Notes under the pieces: generated by a model
The model's input: the letters and a program-made list of their open reading frames with translations, nothing else
What the model was told of the DNA's origin: nothing
The model's database searches: none
Assembly (NCBI GenBank): GCA_022925895.1
Contig: JAKSYS010000461.1
Span: 1 to 50,780 of the forward strand
Reading direction: 5' to 3'
DNA: 50,780 nucleotides
DNA from: Fragilaria crotonensis
Lineage: Eukaryota; Bacillariophyta; Fragilariophyceae; Fragilariales; Fragilariaceae
In this document: in pieces, positions 21,101-30,850 of the stretch
Numbering within the stretch: the stretch's first letter is position 1
Layout: each line of letters opens with the position of its first letter
Translations under genes and position numbers: made by a program

Positions 21101-22892
21101 ACAATCCTCGTCAGATAATTGCAAACATCAGGCACCTCATAGCTGGTGAGGAACAAGAGGTCATGACGCCATTCTACGACGGCTTTGTTGGCGAAATTGT
21201 CCCAGAGGGTGGCAAGCGCGAAGGATGCTTCCAAGTTCTTGGAAAGATTGAACGCATCGATGATACATCACTTTTCATTTCCGAGTTGCCGATTAAGAAG
21301 TGGACGCAAGACTACAAGATATTCTTGGAAAGCATGATGAATGGTGATCCTGTCAAGAAAATCGAAGCCGAGATCAAAGACTTCAAGGAGAACCACACCG
21401 ATGCAACAGTCTCATTCACTGTTATCTGTGCCAAGGAACTCATCGACAAATTCGAGCAAGAACCAAAAGGACTTTTGGGGAAGTTCAAATTGACTGGATC
21501 TGTCTCCACGTCCAATATGCATCTATTTGATGCGGAGGGTCGAATTACAAAGTACAATACCCCCGAAGACATGCTCCACGAATTCTTCACTCTTCGTTTG
21601 GACTTTTATGAAAGGCGCAAGGCGTTGCTATTGCAAAGACTGCGTCGTGAACAGAAAATCCTCAGGAACAAAGCACGTTTCATTGAGGAAGTTTGTTCTG
21701 GTGACTTGGTGGTCAGCAACCGCAAGCGCGCCAATATCCTCGCCGATTTGCAGGAACGCGGTTATGACATGATGGAGAAGGAGGAGGAAAAGAAAGAAGT
21801 GCTAGATGACGAAGAGGAGGAGGCATCGCAGGAAGAAGAATTGTCAGATGCCGAGCTCGCAAGAGGGTATGAGTATTTGTTAGGGATGAAGATTTGGTCG
21901 TTGACGTACGAAAAGGCTGAAGAGCTTCGGCGTCAGCTTAAGGAGAAGTCGATTGAAGTTGAAAATCTTGAGGCCACGGCTCCATCCCAGCTTTGGCTGA
22001 ACGACTTGGATGAAATCGAAGTTGCGTTAGATGAACGGGCTGAAGAGATGGCTCGCGCCGCAAAGGAAGAGGGAAAGGCACAGAAGAAGGCGCAAAAGTG
22101 CAAGCTGGACGAAACAAGAAATCCGCAAACCGAAAAGCACGTGAAGAATGGGAATCGGATGTGGAAGAAAGCGACGATGAGTCTATGGGACTTTCTGACG
22201 AGGAGAACATTGCACCAAAACAGAAATTGGCTCCCAAAAAACCAGTCGCCAAAAGGCCCGCGGTTATGGCTCCAAAGCGCGTGCCAGTTCCTCCAAAGCC
22301 CACAACTGTCAAAGCGCCAGCCCCTCCACCGAAGCGAGCCTTAGACAAGTCCAACCAAATCAACATTCCTGCCACCGAGAAACCCAAGGAGGAAGATTCA
22401 GACGAAGATTCTGATCTTGAGATCGGTCTCTCCCTGGCTGATCGGATGAAGAAAAAGTTACTGGTTTCGCCGCCTCCAAAGAGGCCGAATGTAAAAGCAA
22501 AGTCGTCTTTCGAAGACAGTGACGATGAATCAGCCGATGAGTTCGATCTGAATATGGAAGAGTTTGAACCAGCTTCTGTGACACCCGCCAAAAAGAAGGC
22601 GATCCCTAAGGCAATCAAGCCAGCTGCACAAAAACCTGTTCCTCCGGCAAAGAAGGCTGCGGCACCCCCAGTGGTGAAGAAGTTACCTGCCACGAAAGCA
22701 CCCAGAAAGGTCGCCCCCAAGAAGGCTCAGCAGAAGAAGAAGGTGGACCTTTCCGATAGTGATGAAGATGATGACTTCGACAAGAGTCCCGTGGTAGCTG
22801 ACCCAGTACCTTCCCGCCCGGCTGTTGGTCGTGCCAGGGCCAAGGTGACATACAAAGTGGACTATTCCGACGATGATTCGGATTTCGAGTAG
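18102..22892 (+). CDS. TOP2: DNA topoisomerase II (type IIA), three exons
   Basis: This nuclear enzyme passes one DNA duplex through another using ATP. Exons: 18102-18371, 18489-20974 and 21042-22892. An acidic, Lys-rich N-terminus precedes the ATPase domain (HILKRPDTYIGSVE; GGRNGYGAKLANIFS near 18845; the QTK loop in SSQTKEQL near 19505). The TOPRIM domain has LIITEGDSAKSLAMSG near 19742 and the metal site QDHDGSHIKG near 19995. The breakage-reunion domain has GQFGTRRMGGKDSASPRY with catalytic Tyr at 20847-20849, then IPMVLVNGSEGIGTGWS across intron 2. The C-terminal tail is Lys/Pro/Asp/Ser-rich, typical of the regulatory tail. The frame changes in the tail at AAAA 22094-22097; one extra A makes the spliced coding length exactly 1536 codons (1535 residues). 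Without it the tail reads into a poor frame ending at 22344. Complete enzyme by motif content. Confidence 0.95.
18372..18488 (+). other. topoisomerase II intron 1 (117 nt, frame-neutral)
   Basis: Donor GTGAGT, acceptor GAACAG. Removal joins YQKLTPHE to HILKRPDTYIGS, the conserved start of the ATPase domain. The length is 39 codons with no stop in frame, so an unspliced message would encode a 39-residue insert. Confidence 0.88.
20975..21041 (+). other. topoisomerase II intron 2 (67 nt)
   Basis: Donor GTAAGT, acceptor TTACACAG. It splits the Met codon of IPM-VLVNG as AT|G, and removal restores the conserved IPMVLVNGSEGIGTGW block. Retention gives an immediate TAA stop. Confidence 0.95.
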
Positions 22893-23183
22893 AATGCATA
22901 ATATTGAACCATCGAGACCTCGGGATTTGTAATCGTTGTTGTGTGTATGCATGCGACGACCAAAATGAAAAGTAAGATCTAGCAGACTACTTGCATACCT
23001 CCATCCATCACTACAACGTTTCCTTTGTGGTCGTCTATAACCTGCAGCGACGCATTTCAACTTTGATGTGCTCCTCTAGATTTTGTGCACTGTCTTTAGT
23101 GTGCTCCTCCAGATATCGTGCAACTTCAAGCATTCCACAAGCGAGAGCAAGATCAAGAGCTGTCAAGCCGGCAACGCTTTCTG
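22893..23183 (-). pseudogene. relic of an ankyrin-gene 3' end and its 3' flank
   Basis: About 290 nt is homologous to the 3' part and flank of the ankyrin gene at 25170-26738. Matching blocks include GAATGCATAATATTGAACCATCGAG versus its counterpart at 25013 (shortened here to GAATGCAT..ATATTG), GAGACCTCGGGAT, AATCGTTGTTGTGTGTA, CCACTACAACGTTTC, and TGTGCTCCTCCAGATA..GTGCAACTTCAA.CATTCCACAAGCGAGAG (given in parts). The minus strand thus retains only the last ankyrin cap. It directly abuts the stop codons of topoisomerase II on the left and the sulfotransferase on the right. Confidence 0.75.
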
Positions 23184-24632
23184 TTACTCGGAAGGAGGGA
23201 TGGTTGTCCAGTCAAACTTTGTTCCACACATGTTATTGAGCTTGTTTGTGTCACTGGAGAAAAGCTTTGCCATGCACATCAAGTCTGACGAAGTGGCAAC
23301 TGCTGCGGTCTTTTCACTTGCATTGCGGTGAATTTCCACTTTGGGATGAATAGCGTTCACGTTGATTGCTGGACCGCCACCACCGCTGCTGCAATTTCTT
23401 GCATTTATTTGAGCAGCAATGGACGCCAACGTCGATTGCAGCTCCTGGGTGTTGTGCATGCTGTCCAAGGTCACAACGTTGACGAATTGCAAATTCGATG
23501 TTGAAGGGACCATGGAAGCAGCACGCTTCGACTCTCCGAAAACATGGCGGAAAACACGTTCATAACGCTCATTATTGGCAGCAAAGCACCCATTTCTGCC
23601 GATTCCTGATAGTTGTCCACCTGGCCATGTCACCGCCCAGTCCGGAAGGGATTTAGAGACAGTGCCATTCTGAATACATAAATCTTCCGCTCTCTTGTAC
23701 ATGATTTCTACTTCATCCGAGGAAGAGAAAGAAAAGGCATTGGATAATGTTTGGGGAGGATAATTCTTGGTTCGAATTTCATTGTTCCAATCGACAAGTC
23801 CCATACGTTTCCCCCAGACAATGGCGTTGTTTTCATAATTCCACCAGCTAATGGTTTGTTCCATTGGGTCCCGTACACACGCGACAAGGACGGGAGGGGG
23901 TTTTCCGGCGTCGCGGTACGCCTTGGCAATCAGATAGGGGGCAGTTGGGGAAGAAAGGTACTGAGCGCATCCGTCGAAGGTAAAGAATGGTCGTCGTAGA
24001 ATGCGTTGGTAGAAAAATCGAGTGATAGCCAGCGGAAAACACAAACTGTACTTCTGCGGATCAACAATTCCCAAGTAGTGTCCGACGAAGAAGAATGTTT
24101 CTTTCTTGTCAAGCTCCGGATGGCGCCAAAGACAAAATGGCTCATGGCATCCGTCAATGGATGCCAGGTGCTGACAAAAGGTAGTCGTACCGCAACGAAC
24201 CTCTCCCAGAACAATAATGTCTGGCAGGATCCGGAATCGACAAGTCAGGTATCGCCATATAATCTCAAGCGGTTTCATCATTTCCAAATGCACCGCAAAC
24301 GACGGGAGAAATCTCAAAGGCACCTTACTGTTGAATACCACGTGAATTGAATGACGATACAGTGCCATCAGCAGCAAATATCCGACCAGAACGAAAAGTC
24401 CAGTGGCACTCAGCAGCAGATATGACCAACTATGCAGGTCCGATTGTAAAACACATAGTTCCAAGACCCAATGGATTGCAAACATGATTGACACTAGAGG
24501 GAGCAGTTGTCCGTTCCACGCCGAGGCCAATATGTATCGCAGCATCTGACATCCAAGGCGAGGGATTTCGTTCCATGAGTAGGCACCCGATTGCGGAGCA
24601 TCATCAGACGGCTGCCGACTTTGATAACACAT
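23184..24632 (-). CDS. membrane sulfotransferase-like protein
   Basis: Sulfotransferases move sulfate from PAPS to carbohydrates or other acceptors, usually in the Golgi. The ATG at 24632 (MCYQSRQPSDD) is preferred over a frame extending to 24911 whose extra part lacks protein character. It has 482 residues. Two hydrophobic segments occur near residues 45-105 (LVSIMFAIHWVLELCVL and YLLLSATGLFVLVGYLLLMA). The catalytic domain follows: PDIIVLGEVRCGTTTFCQHL, matching the 5'-phosphosulfate loop with Thr in place of the usual Lys-Ser-Gly pattern, then HPELDKKETFFF and CVRDPMEQTISWWNY, matching the 3'-phosphate-binding strand with Arg and Ser. A family with two membrane passes before the domain is unusual compared with single-pass Golgi enzymes. 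The acceptor is unknown; sulfated polysaccharides are a reasonable guess in an alga. It converges on topoisomerase II with the ankyrin relic between. Confidence 0.75.
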   Translation of the reverse strand: MCYQSRQPSDDAPQSGAYSWNEIPRLGCQMLRYILASAWNGQLLPLVSIMFAIHWVLELCVLQSDLHSWSYLLLSATGLFVLVGYLLLMALYRHSIHVVFNSKVPLRFLPSFAVHLEMMKPLEIIWRYLTCRFRILPDIIVLGEVRCGTTTFCQHLASIDGCHEPFCLWRHPELDKKETFFFVGHYLGIVDPQKYSLCFPLAITRFFYQRILRRPFFTFDGCAQYLSSPTAPYLIAKAYRDAGKPPPVLVACVRDPMEQTISWWNYENNAIVWGKRMGLVDWNNEIRTKNYPPQTLSNAFSFSSSDEVEIMYKRAEDLCIQNGTVSKSLPDWAVTWPGGQLSGIGRNGCFAANNERYERVFRHVFGESKRAASMVPSTSNLQFVNVVTLDSMHNTQELQSTLASIAAQINARNCSSGGGGPAINVNAIHPKVEIHRNASEKTAAVATSSDLMCMAKLFSSDTNKLNNMCGTKFDWTTIPPSE

Positions 24633-25169
24633 GGCATTCGGAATTGACAGGCTGAACTTATCAATCTCCTTGACGAGACTTGAAGTCGTCGATAGAGTAC
24701 GAAGTACAAGTAGACGAACGCAACAATCACACCTATCATAGTGTACTGGGAGTACAGCAGTACGTCCTACTTTCAAGCAGGCTTTCAAGTGGAAAAATGT
24801 TACCAAATCTACCATACAGGCCTTCCCACTGCGCACCGGTACGTATGTAAGTACTGTAACAGAGCTGAAATATATATTGACAGAACTACTAGGTCTACTG
24901 TAGAGCTGCAATACGCTTTTCCGATACCCACTGGATACTACGAGTAGAGTACCTTATTCGAGCTATACTAATAATTAAGATCTAGGATCCTTGGTTGATT
25001 CGGATATTGAATAGAATGCATGATATTGTTCCGTTCATGGAGACCTCGGGATATTTAATCGTTGTTGTGTGTACGAGTGCGACGACCAACATTAAAAGTA
25101 ACATCTTTCAGACGCCCCTTAATGCAACAAGTCTGCTGATCTCCATCCACCACTACAACGTTTCGTTTG
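24633..25169. other. intergenic region with GTAC-rich island and duplicated array flank
   Basis: The 24735-24960 part is rich in AGTAC words and probably includes the sulfotransferase promoter. From about 24998 the sequence is homologous to the end of topoisomerase II and the following relic (GATTCGGATATTGAATAGAATGCAT versus GATTCGGATTTCGAGTAGAATGCAT; key shared words GATTCGGAT and TAGAATGCAT). This is the left edge of the array unit. Confidence 0.6.
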
Positions 25170-26738
25170 TCACTGCTCCACCAGATTTTGTGCAACGTTC
25201 TTAAGTGTGCTCCTCCAGATACTGTGCAACTTCAAACATTCCACAAGCGAGAGAGCGACATCACGAGCTGTTGAGCCAGCAACATTCTTCAGGTTTGCAT
25301 CCACATTATCATTTTCCAACATCATGGTAACAATGTCCAATCTGCCTTTATGGCTGGCCCAAATAAGGGCTGTGTAGCCAAGTGGGCCTTGGACATTCAC
25401 ATCGACCTCCTTGTGTTTCAGCAACTCGCCAACAACATCCCAGCGGCTGCTCCGGCTCGCCAAGTACAATGCTGTGCGACCTTTCCAGTCTTTGATATTT
25501 ACATCAATCTTGCCATTTCTCGACCTTTTGAGCCACACGTCCGTAGTTGCCATAGAAGGATCAGTGTCCCCACAACCATCTTGAACTTTTCCATCCTTTT
25601 CGTCACGATTGAGCAAGTAGCGAACCACATCCACATGACCCATTACGCTTGCTCGGATTAAGCTTGTGAAGCCACGTCCATCTCTCGCATTAACATCCAC
25701 CTTGTCATTATTTAGCAGCTCGCGAACCACATCCTTACGATTAAACACGCACGCCACAATAAGGGCGGTGGAGCTGTCTCCGCTTCTTGCATTCACGTCC
25801 TGGTCGTCATGATTCAGCAACTCGCGAACCACGTCCACATGACCCATCGCGCTTGCTCGGTATAAGCTTGTGGAGCCACGTCCATCTCTCGCATTGACAT
25901 CCACCTTGCCATGCTTCAGCAACTCGCGAACCACATCCACATGATTAGATGAGCTCGCTCTGATAAGGGCTGTTTTGCCTCGTTTATCCTTTGCGTTAAC
26001 ATCCACCTTATCATGATTCAGCAACTCGCGAACCACATCCGCATGATCAGATGCGCTCGCTCTGATTAAGGCTGTTTTGCCTTCTTCATCCCATGCATTA
26101 ACATCCACCTTATCATGGTTCAGCAACTCGCGAACCACATCCACATTACCAGATGCGCTCGCTCTGATTAAGGCTGTGTCTCCCTCATAATCTTTAGCAT
26201 TCACATCCAACTTTTCATGACTCAGCAACTCACCAACCACATCGACATGATTCCTCATTGAACTTGCCATGATAAGGGCTGTACTACCTTCATCATTTCC
26301 TGCATTAGCATCTATCTTGTCATGATTGAGCAGGGCGGAAACCACGTCCAAATGATTATTTTGGCTAGCGTGCATTAGGGCAGTGTAGCAATAGTCATCC
26401 GTCGCATTCACATCCACCTTGTCGTGATTGAGCAACTCCCAAACCGCAAAGACCCGACCCCATTTGCTCGCTTGTATAAGGGCTGTGTTTCCAGATTCGT
26501 CTCTTGCATTCGCATCAATGTTTTCATGATGGAGCAATTCAAAAACCACTTCCGAGTAATCATTTTCGCACGCCTTGATAAGGGCTGTACTGCCTTCGTC
26601 ATCTCTTGCATTCACATCCATATCATTACAATTGTTACTGAGCAACTCACGAACTAGATCCACATGGCCCTGTCTGCTGGCTTCTTGAAGAAGGGCGTTG
26701 CTGCCATATTCATCATCTCCTGATGCAGTCATATTCAT
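25170..26738 (-). CDS. ankyrin-repeat protein, copy A
   Basis: The ATG at 26738 (another at 26732) gives 522 residues; the frame starts with GTG at 26747. Fourteen ankyrin repeats of about 33-34 residues cover almost the whole protein (consensus GxTALIRASxxxHVDVVRELLNHDKVDVNARD), and the repeat DNA itself is highly similar. Repeat 12 is degenerate (DTDPSMATTDVWLKRSRNGK). No signal peptide, membrane segment, enzymatic or death-type domain is present, so this is a protein-binding solenoid. The C-terminus is abnormal: where sister genes read DVALACGM.EVAQ.LEEHT, this copy has an extra AG in the GAGAGAG run (near 25246-25252), shifting into SLVECLKLHS and extending to a later stop. Partner unknown. 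Confidence 0.85.
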   Translation of the reverse strand: MNMTASGDDEYGSNALLQEASRQGHVDLVRELLSNNCNDMDVNARDDEGSTALIKACENDYSEVVFELLHHENIDANARDESGNTALIQASKWGRVFAVWELLNHDKVDVNATDDYCYTALMHASQNNHLDVVSALLNHDKIDANAGNDEGSTALIMASSMRNHVDVVGELLSHEKLDVNAKDYEGDTALIRASASGNVDVVRELLNHDKVDVNAWDEEGKTALIRASASDHADVVRELLNHDKVDVNAKDKRGKTALIRASSSNHVDVVRELLKHGKVDVNARDGRGSTSLYRASAMGHVDVVRELLNHDDQDVNARSGDSSTALIVACVFNRKDVVRELLNNDKVDVNARDGRGFTSLIRASVMGHVDVVRYLLNRDEKDGKVQDGCGDTDPSMATTDVWLKRSRNGKIDVNIKDWKGRTALYLASRSSRWDVVGELLKHKEVDVNVQGPLGYTALIWASHKGRLDIVTMMLENDNVDANLKNVAGSTARDVALSLVECLKLHSIWRSTLKNVAQNLVEQ

Positions 26739-27301
26739 CTCTTTCACGTCTTGTGTGCTGATTTAATCAACGTTTCCAGCAGGCATGCGTATTAAATTCA
26801 CTTGAGTGAAAAGATATATCCGTACAGTAAGTACCTGGTACTATGTCACGTACATTCATACTCCCACCAGTATTATTCGTATGTACGTCTCATACTTGTT
26901 CTGCGTTTTGTGTGTTGTGTCGTACTACCGGTAGTACAGTACAGGACGACCGGAGTATGATACTCTACTACTAGTAGGCTACTATAGTACCTGGTACAGT
27001 ACTCCAAGTACAACATGCATAGATTTGTGTTGTGTCATTAACTCACCGTATGACGGTACCGGTATTTTTGACCTCCCGCCGGTCCGCCAGCCCCCTTCGC
27101 TTCTGTAAACGAAGACTCCAAGACCCATTGGAACGTCAAGTTTAAGGTGAATTAATGGCCGTGCGCTGGGCTGGCAAAAGTGAATCGCAAGGTGGACAAA
27201 TTAGGTGATAATTTGGATTCTGAGTAGAAAGGAAAAGAGCATGATCTTGATCCATTGAGAACTTGGGTCGTTTTCCGAAGTCTCCTGATCTCTATCCAGC
27301 A
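26739..27301. other. inter-gene spacer of the ankyrin array, GTAC-rich
   Basis: It contains a dense island of GTAC, AGTAC, ACCGGT and TAGTAG words at 26825-27065, then a homologue of the array left edge (GGATTCTGAGTAGAAA near 27213) and 3' flank leading into the next ankyrin gene. No gene. Confidence 0.55.
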
Positions 27302-28528
27302 CTACGCTTCTTTCATTTTCATCCGTTTTGAATGTTGTCGTCTATCTCTCAGTTCCATCGCGCAGCGACGCGTTTCGGCATTGGTGTGCTCCTCCAGAGC
27401 TTGTGCAACTTCAAACATTCCACAAGCAAGAGCAACATCACGAGCTGTGGAACCAGCAACATTCTTTAGAGTTGCATCCACGTTGTCATTTTCCAACATC
27501 ATGGAAACAATGTCCAATTTGCCTTTATGGCTGGCCCACATTAGGGCTGTGTAACCAAGTGGGCCTTGAGCATTGACATCGACTTCCTCATGATACATCA
27601 ACCTTTCGACAATATGCCAGTGGCTACTCTGGCTCGCCATATACAAAGCTGTACGATCTTTCCAATCTTTGACATTTACATCCAACTTGCGATTCATCAA
27701 CCTTTTCACCTCGATGCCTGGAGTGCTTGCCGTTGAAAGATCTGTGACCCCATTATCATCCTGAGCTCCAACATTCATCTCGTCGTGTTGTAGCAATTCA
27801 TGAACCAAATTCAAATGACCATATGTGCTTGCTAGGATTAGGGCTGTGTAGCCGTAATCATTGCTCGCATTTACATCCACCCTTTCATGGTTGAGAAGTT
27901 CGCGAACCACCTGCGCACGACCTAATCGGCACGCTTCAAGAAGGGCAGTATTGCCATCATAAGTACTTCTTGTATTCACATCCACCTTGTCGTGATTGAG
28001 CAACTCGCGAACCACATCCACATGGCCAATAAAGCTCGCACTGATTAGGGCTGTGTCGCCAATTTCATTTCTCGCATTCACATCCACCCTGTCATCTTTA
28101 AGTAACTCACGGACCACATTCAAATCGCCATTTATGCTCGCACTAACAAGAGCTGTACTGCCATCTTCACCTTTTGTATTCACATCCACCCTGTCATGTT
28201 GGAGAAGCTCGCGAACCACATCCACATGGTTATTGTTGCACGCGTGGATAATAGCTGTGTTATCACAGTAATCCATGGCATTCACATCCACCTTGTCATG
28301 GTTCAACAATTCGCGAACCACATTGGAATTTCCTCGCATACTGGCGCAGATAAGGGCGGTGGCACCATCCGCGGTACAATGGATGTCATTCACGTTGACC
28401 TTATCATCGTTCAACAACCGGCGAACCTCCTCCACATGGCCGTAGTAGCTAGCTTTGATAAGGTTAGGGGCGTTATGCCATTCACCCATGTCATCCGTGT
28501 CGTCGTCCGTGTCATTCATCTCGTCCAT
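27302..28528 (-). CDS. ankyrin-repeat protein, copy B
   Basis: The ATG at 28528 begins MDEMNDTDDDTDDMGEWH, an acidic N-terminus shared with the copy at 31474-32691; the frame extends upstream only to GTG. It has 408 residues and about eleven ankyrin repeats (APNLIKASYYGHVEEVRRLL first, GYTALMWASHKGKLDIVSMM late). Repeat 8 is degenerate (GVTDLSTASTPGIEVKRLMN). The C-terminal cap is intact (DVALACGMFEVAQALEEHTN), followed by a basic tail ending KRMKMKEA. It is the only copy with an undisturbed frame from start to cap, so it is probably the best functional member. No other domain. Confidence 0.88.
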   Translation of the reverse strand: MDEMNDTDDDTDDMGEWHNAPNLIKASYYGHVEEVRRLLNDDKVNVNDIHCTADGATALICASMRGNSNVVRELLNHDKVDVNAMDYCDNTAIIHACNNNHVDVVRELLQHDRVDVNTKGEDGSTALVSASINGDLNVVRELLKDDRVDVNARNEIGDTALISASFIGHVDVVRELLNHDKVDVNTRSTYDGNTALLEACRLGRAQVVRELLNHERVDVNASNDYGYTALILASTYGHLNLVHELLQHDEMNVGAQDDNGVTDLSTASTPGIEVKRLMNRKLDVNVKDWKDRTALYMASQSSHWHIVERLMYHEEVDVNAQGPLGYTALMWASHKGKLDIVSMMLENDNVDATLKNVAGSTARDVALACGMFEVAQALEEHTNAETRRCAMELRDRRQHSKRMKMKEA

Positions 28529-29181
28529 CGTGATGGAACAACTCTCAAGCACTTGATGATTTCGTCGGAGTGGTGCAATGTATATTTCGTTCCGAAATCA
28601 GAGGTGACACGTGTGAGAGTAATGGTATTGAGATTTGACACAAGCTGCCTCCTGACCTCCGACCTCCCGCCGATACAGCATTGTGCACTCACGTACTCCA
28701 GTACTGAGTATGCCACAGGTTTGCACTGTATGAACATAGGCGGTCTCGTATTGTCAAGTAATCAATATATTATTCAATCACAAATACATATTTATACATA
28801 TATATATATATGTATATCGACACCTTTGCTTATCCGACATGGCGCGAAAAGCACCACGCCGAAATCTCGGTCTCACGCGTATCAACGCGGACTCCCAGCT
28901 TCCATCGTCCCTGAATACTGCTTGCATCCATGCCTCCACGCCGTTGGACAGTACTTCAAGTGATGTACACTCCGTGAATAATGCTGCGCATGGTGTCGCT
29001 TTTGAGTGGAATGTATGAATGCATAATAATATTGAACCATCGATAAGTCGGGTTTTAAATCATCGCAGTTTGCACGAGTGCGACGACGTAAATTAACATT
29101 ATGGTCTTTAGACACGGGTTCCCTGCAAGAATTCTGCTCATTCATTGACCACTACGCTTCAACGAATCAACTTATGTTTGC
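28529..29181. other. duplicated 5' flank of ankyrin copy B plus array edge
   Basis: 28640-28990 is homologous to 32740-33010, upstream of copy B'. Shared blocks in order: CCACAGGTTTG/TCACAGGTTTG, GTATTGTCAAGT, ATCACAAAT.CATAT, an AT-repeat core (28797-28815), TGCTTATCCGA..ATGGCGCGAAAAGCAC, CGTTGGACA and TGCTGCGCA. This is the probable promoter, conserved between duplicates. From about 28990 the array left-edge sequence resumes. Confidence 0.65.
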
Positions 29182-30850
29182 CTATCTCTCAGCTTCGCAG
29201 CGACGTAATTCACCTTTGGTGTGCTCCTCCAGGCATTGTGCAACTTCAAGCATTCCACAAGCGAGAGCAACATCACGTGCTGTCGAGCCAGCAACACTCG
29301 TCAGATTTGCATTCACATCGTGGTCATCCAATATCTTGGTAACCATGTCCAATCTGCCCTTTTGGCTAGCCCAAATAAGAGCGGTGTAACCAAGTGGGCC
29401 TTGAATGTTTATATCAACGTCCTCATGTTTAATAAACTCGTCAACAACCTCCCAGAAGTTATTCCGGCTCGCCATATACAAAGCCGTGCGACCTTTCCGA
29501 TCTTTAACGTTCACATCAACCCTGCCGCTTCTCGGCCTTTTGAGCCACACGCCCGAAGTTGCCATAGAAAGAGCAGTGTATCCACAACCATCTTGAACTT
29601 TTCCATCCTTTTCGTCACGATTGAGAATGGCGCGAACCACATCCACATGACCCATTGCGCTTGCTCCGATTAAGCTTGTGGAGCCATCATGACTTCTTAC
29701 ATTAACATCCACCTTGTCATGCTTCAGCATCTCGCGAACCACATCCACATGATTAGATGAGCTCGCGAACATAAGGGCTGTCCAGCCGTCTTCATCCCTT
29801 GCGTTGACATCCACCTTGTCATGATTCCGCAGCTCGCGAACCGAATCCATATGATTAGATGCGCTCGCGCTGATAAGGGCTGTCTTGCCTTCTGTATCCC
29901 TTGCATTAATATCCACCTTGTCATGATTCAGCAGTTCTCGAACCACATCCACATGATTAGATGCGCATGCGATGATAAGGGCTGTTATGATTCAGCAGCT
30001 CGCGAACCACATGCACGCGATTGAACATGCTCGCCATCACAAGGGCGGTGAAGCTCTTTCCACCTTTTGCATTCGCGTCAAGTTTGTCATGGTTCAGCAA
30101 TTTGCGAACCACGTCCACATGACCCATGACCCATGACGCTTGCTCGGATTAAGCTTGTGGAGCCACGTCTATCTATCGCATTAGCATCCACCTTGCCATG
30201 ATTCAGCAGCGCAATAGCCACATCGGTGAAAAAATACGAGCTCGCGAACATAAGGGCTGTTTTGCCTTCTTTGTCTCTTGCATTAACATCCACCTTATCA
30301 TGGTTCAGCAACTCGCGAACCACATCCACATGATTAGATGAGCTTGCGAACATAAGGACTGTCATGTGTTGATTCACCCTTGCATTAACATCAACCTCGT
30401 CATGCTTCAGCAGCTCGCGAACCACATCCGCAAGATTAGATTTGCTCGCGATGATAAGAGCTGTTTTGTCTTGGTTATCCCTTGCATTAACATCCACCTT
30501 GTCATGTTTCAGCAACTCGCGAACCACAAGAGCATGATTAGATGAGCTCGCGCTGATGAGAGCTGTCCTGCCTTCTTTATCCCTTGCACTGACATCCACC
30601 ATGCCATTATTCAGCAGTTCGAAAATCACATTGACATGACCACTTTCGCTCGCGCTGATTAGGGCCTTTTGCCTTCTTTATCGCTTGCATTGACATCCAC
30701 CTTGGCATGATTCCACAGCTCGCGAACCACATCCACTTGATTCGATGCACTCGCGATGATAAGAGCTGTTTTGTCGTTGTCATCTCTCGCATTTACGTCC
30801 ACCTTATCATCGCTCAGCAACTTGCAAACTACATCCAAATGACCCATCAT
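29182..30850 (-). pseudogene. ankyrin-repeat gene, copy A', broken by several indels
   Basis: Three frames together cover ankyrin repeats continuously: 30850-30659, 30629-30087 and 29952-29182. The last part shares diagnostic segments with copy A (NRDEKDGKVQDGCG, then VWLKRPRSG) and keeps the terminal cap ending in LEEHT. Breaks seen by comparison with sister repeats: one base lost near 30662 (GGCCTTTTGCC for GGCTGTTTTGCC); a 7-nt duplication CATGACC near 30120-30135; and a deletion of about 40 nt at 29973-29985 that joins the middle of one repeat to the next. The 5' end lacks the usual start region: the first ATG is inside a repeat and a stop lies 12 codons upstream. A pseudogene is likely because the larger changes are not typical base-call errors. 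Confidence 0.75.

Noticed and set aside
21938-22720. Minus-strand 260-codon frame opposite the topoisomerase II tail
   Set aside because: Low-complexity Gly/Ala/Phe/Ser composition mirrors the Lys/Pro/Asp-rich tail on the sense strand. No domain.
28196-28963. Plus-strand 255-codon frame over copy B
   Set aside because: It is the antisense shadow of the ankyrin repeats plus promoter DNA, with no protein character of its own.
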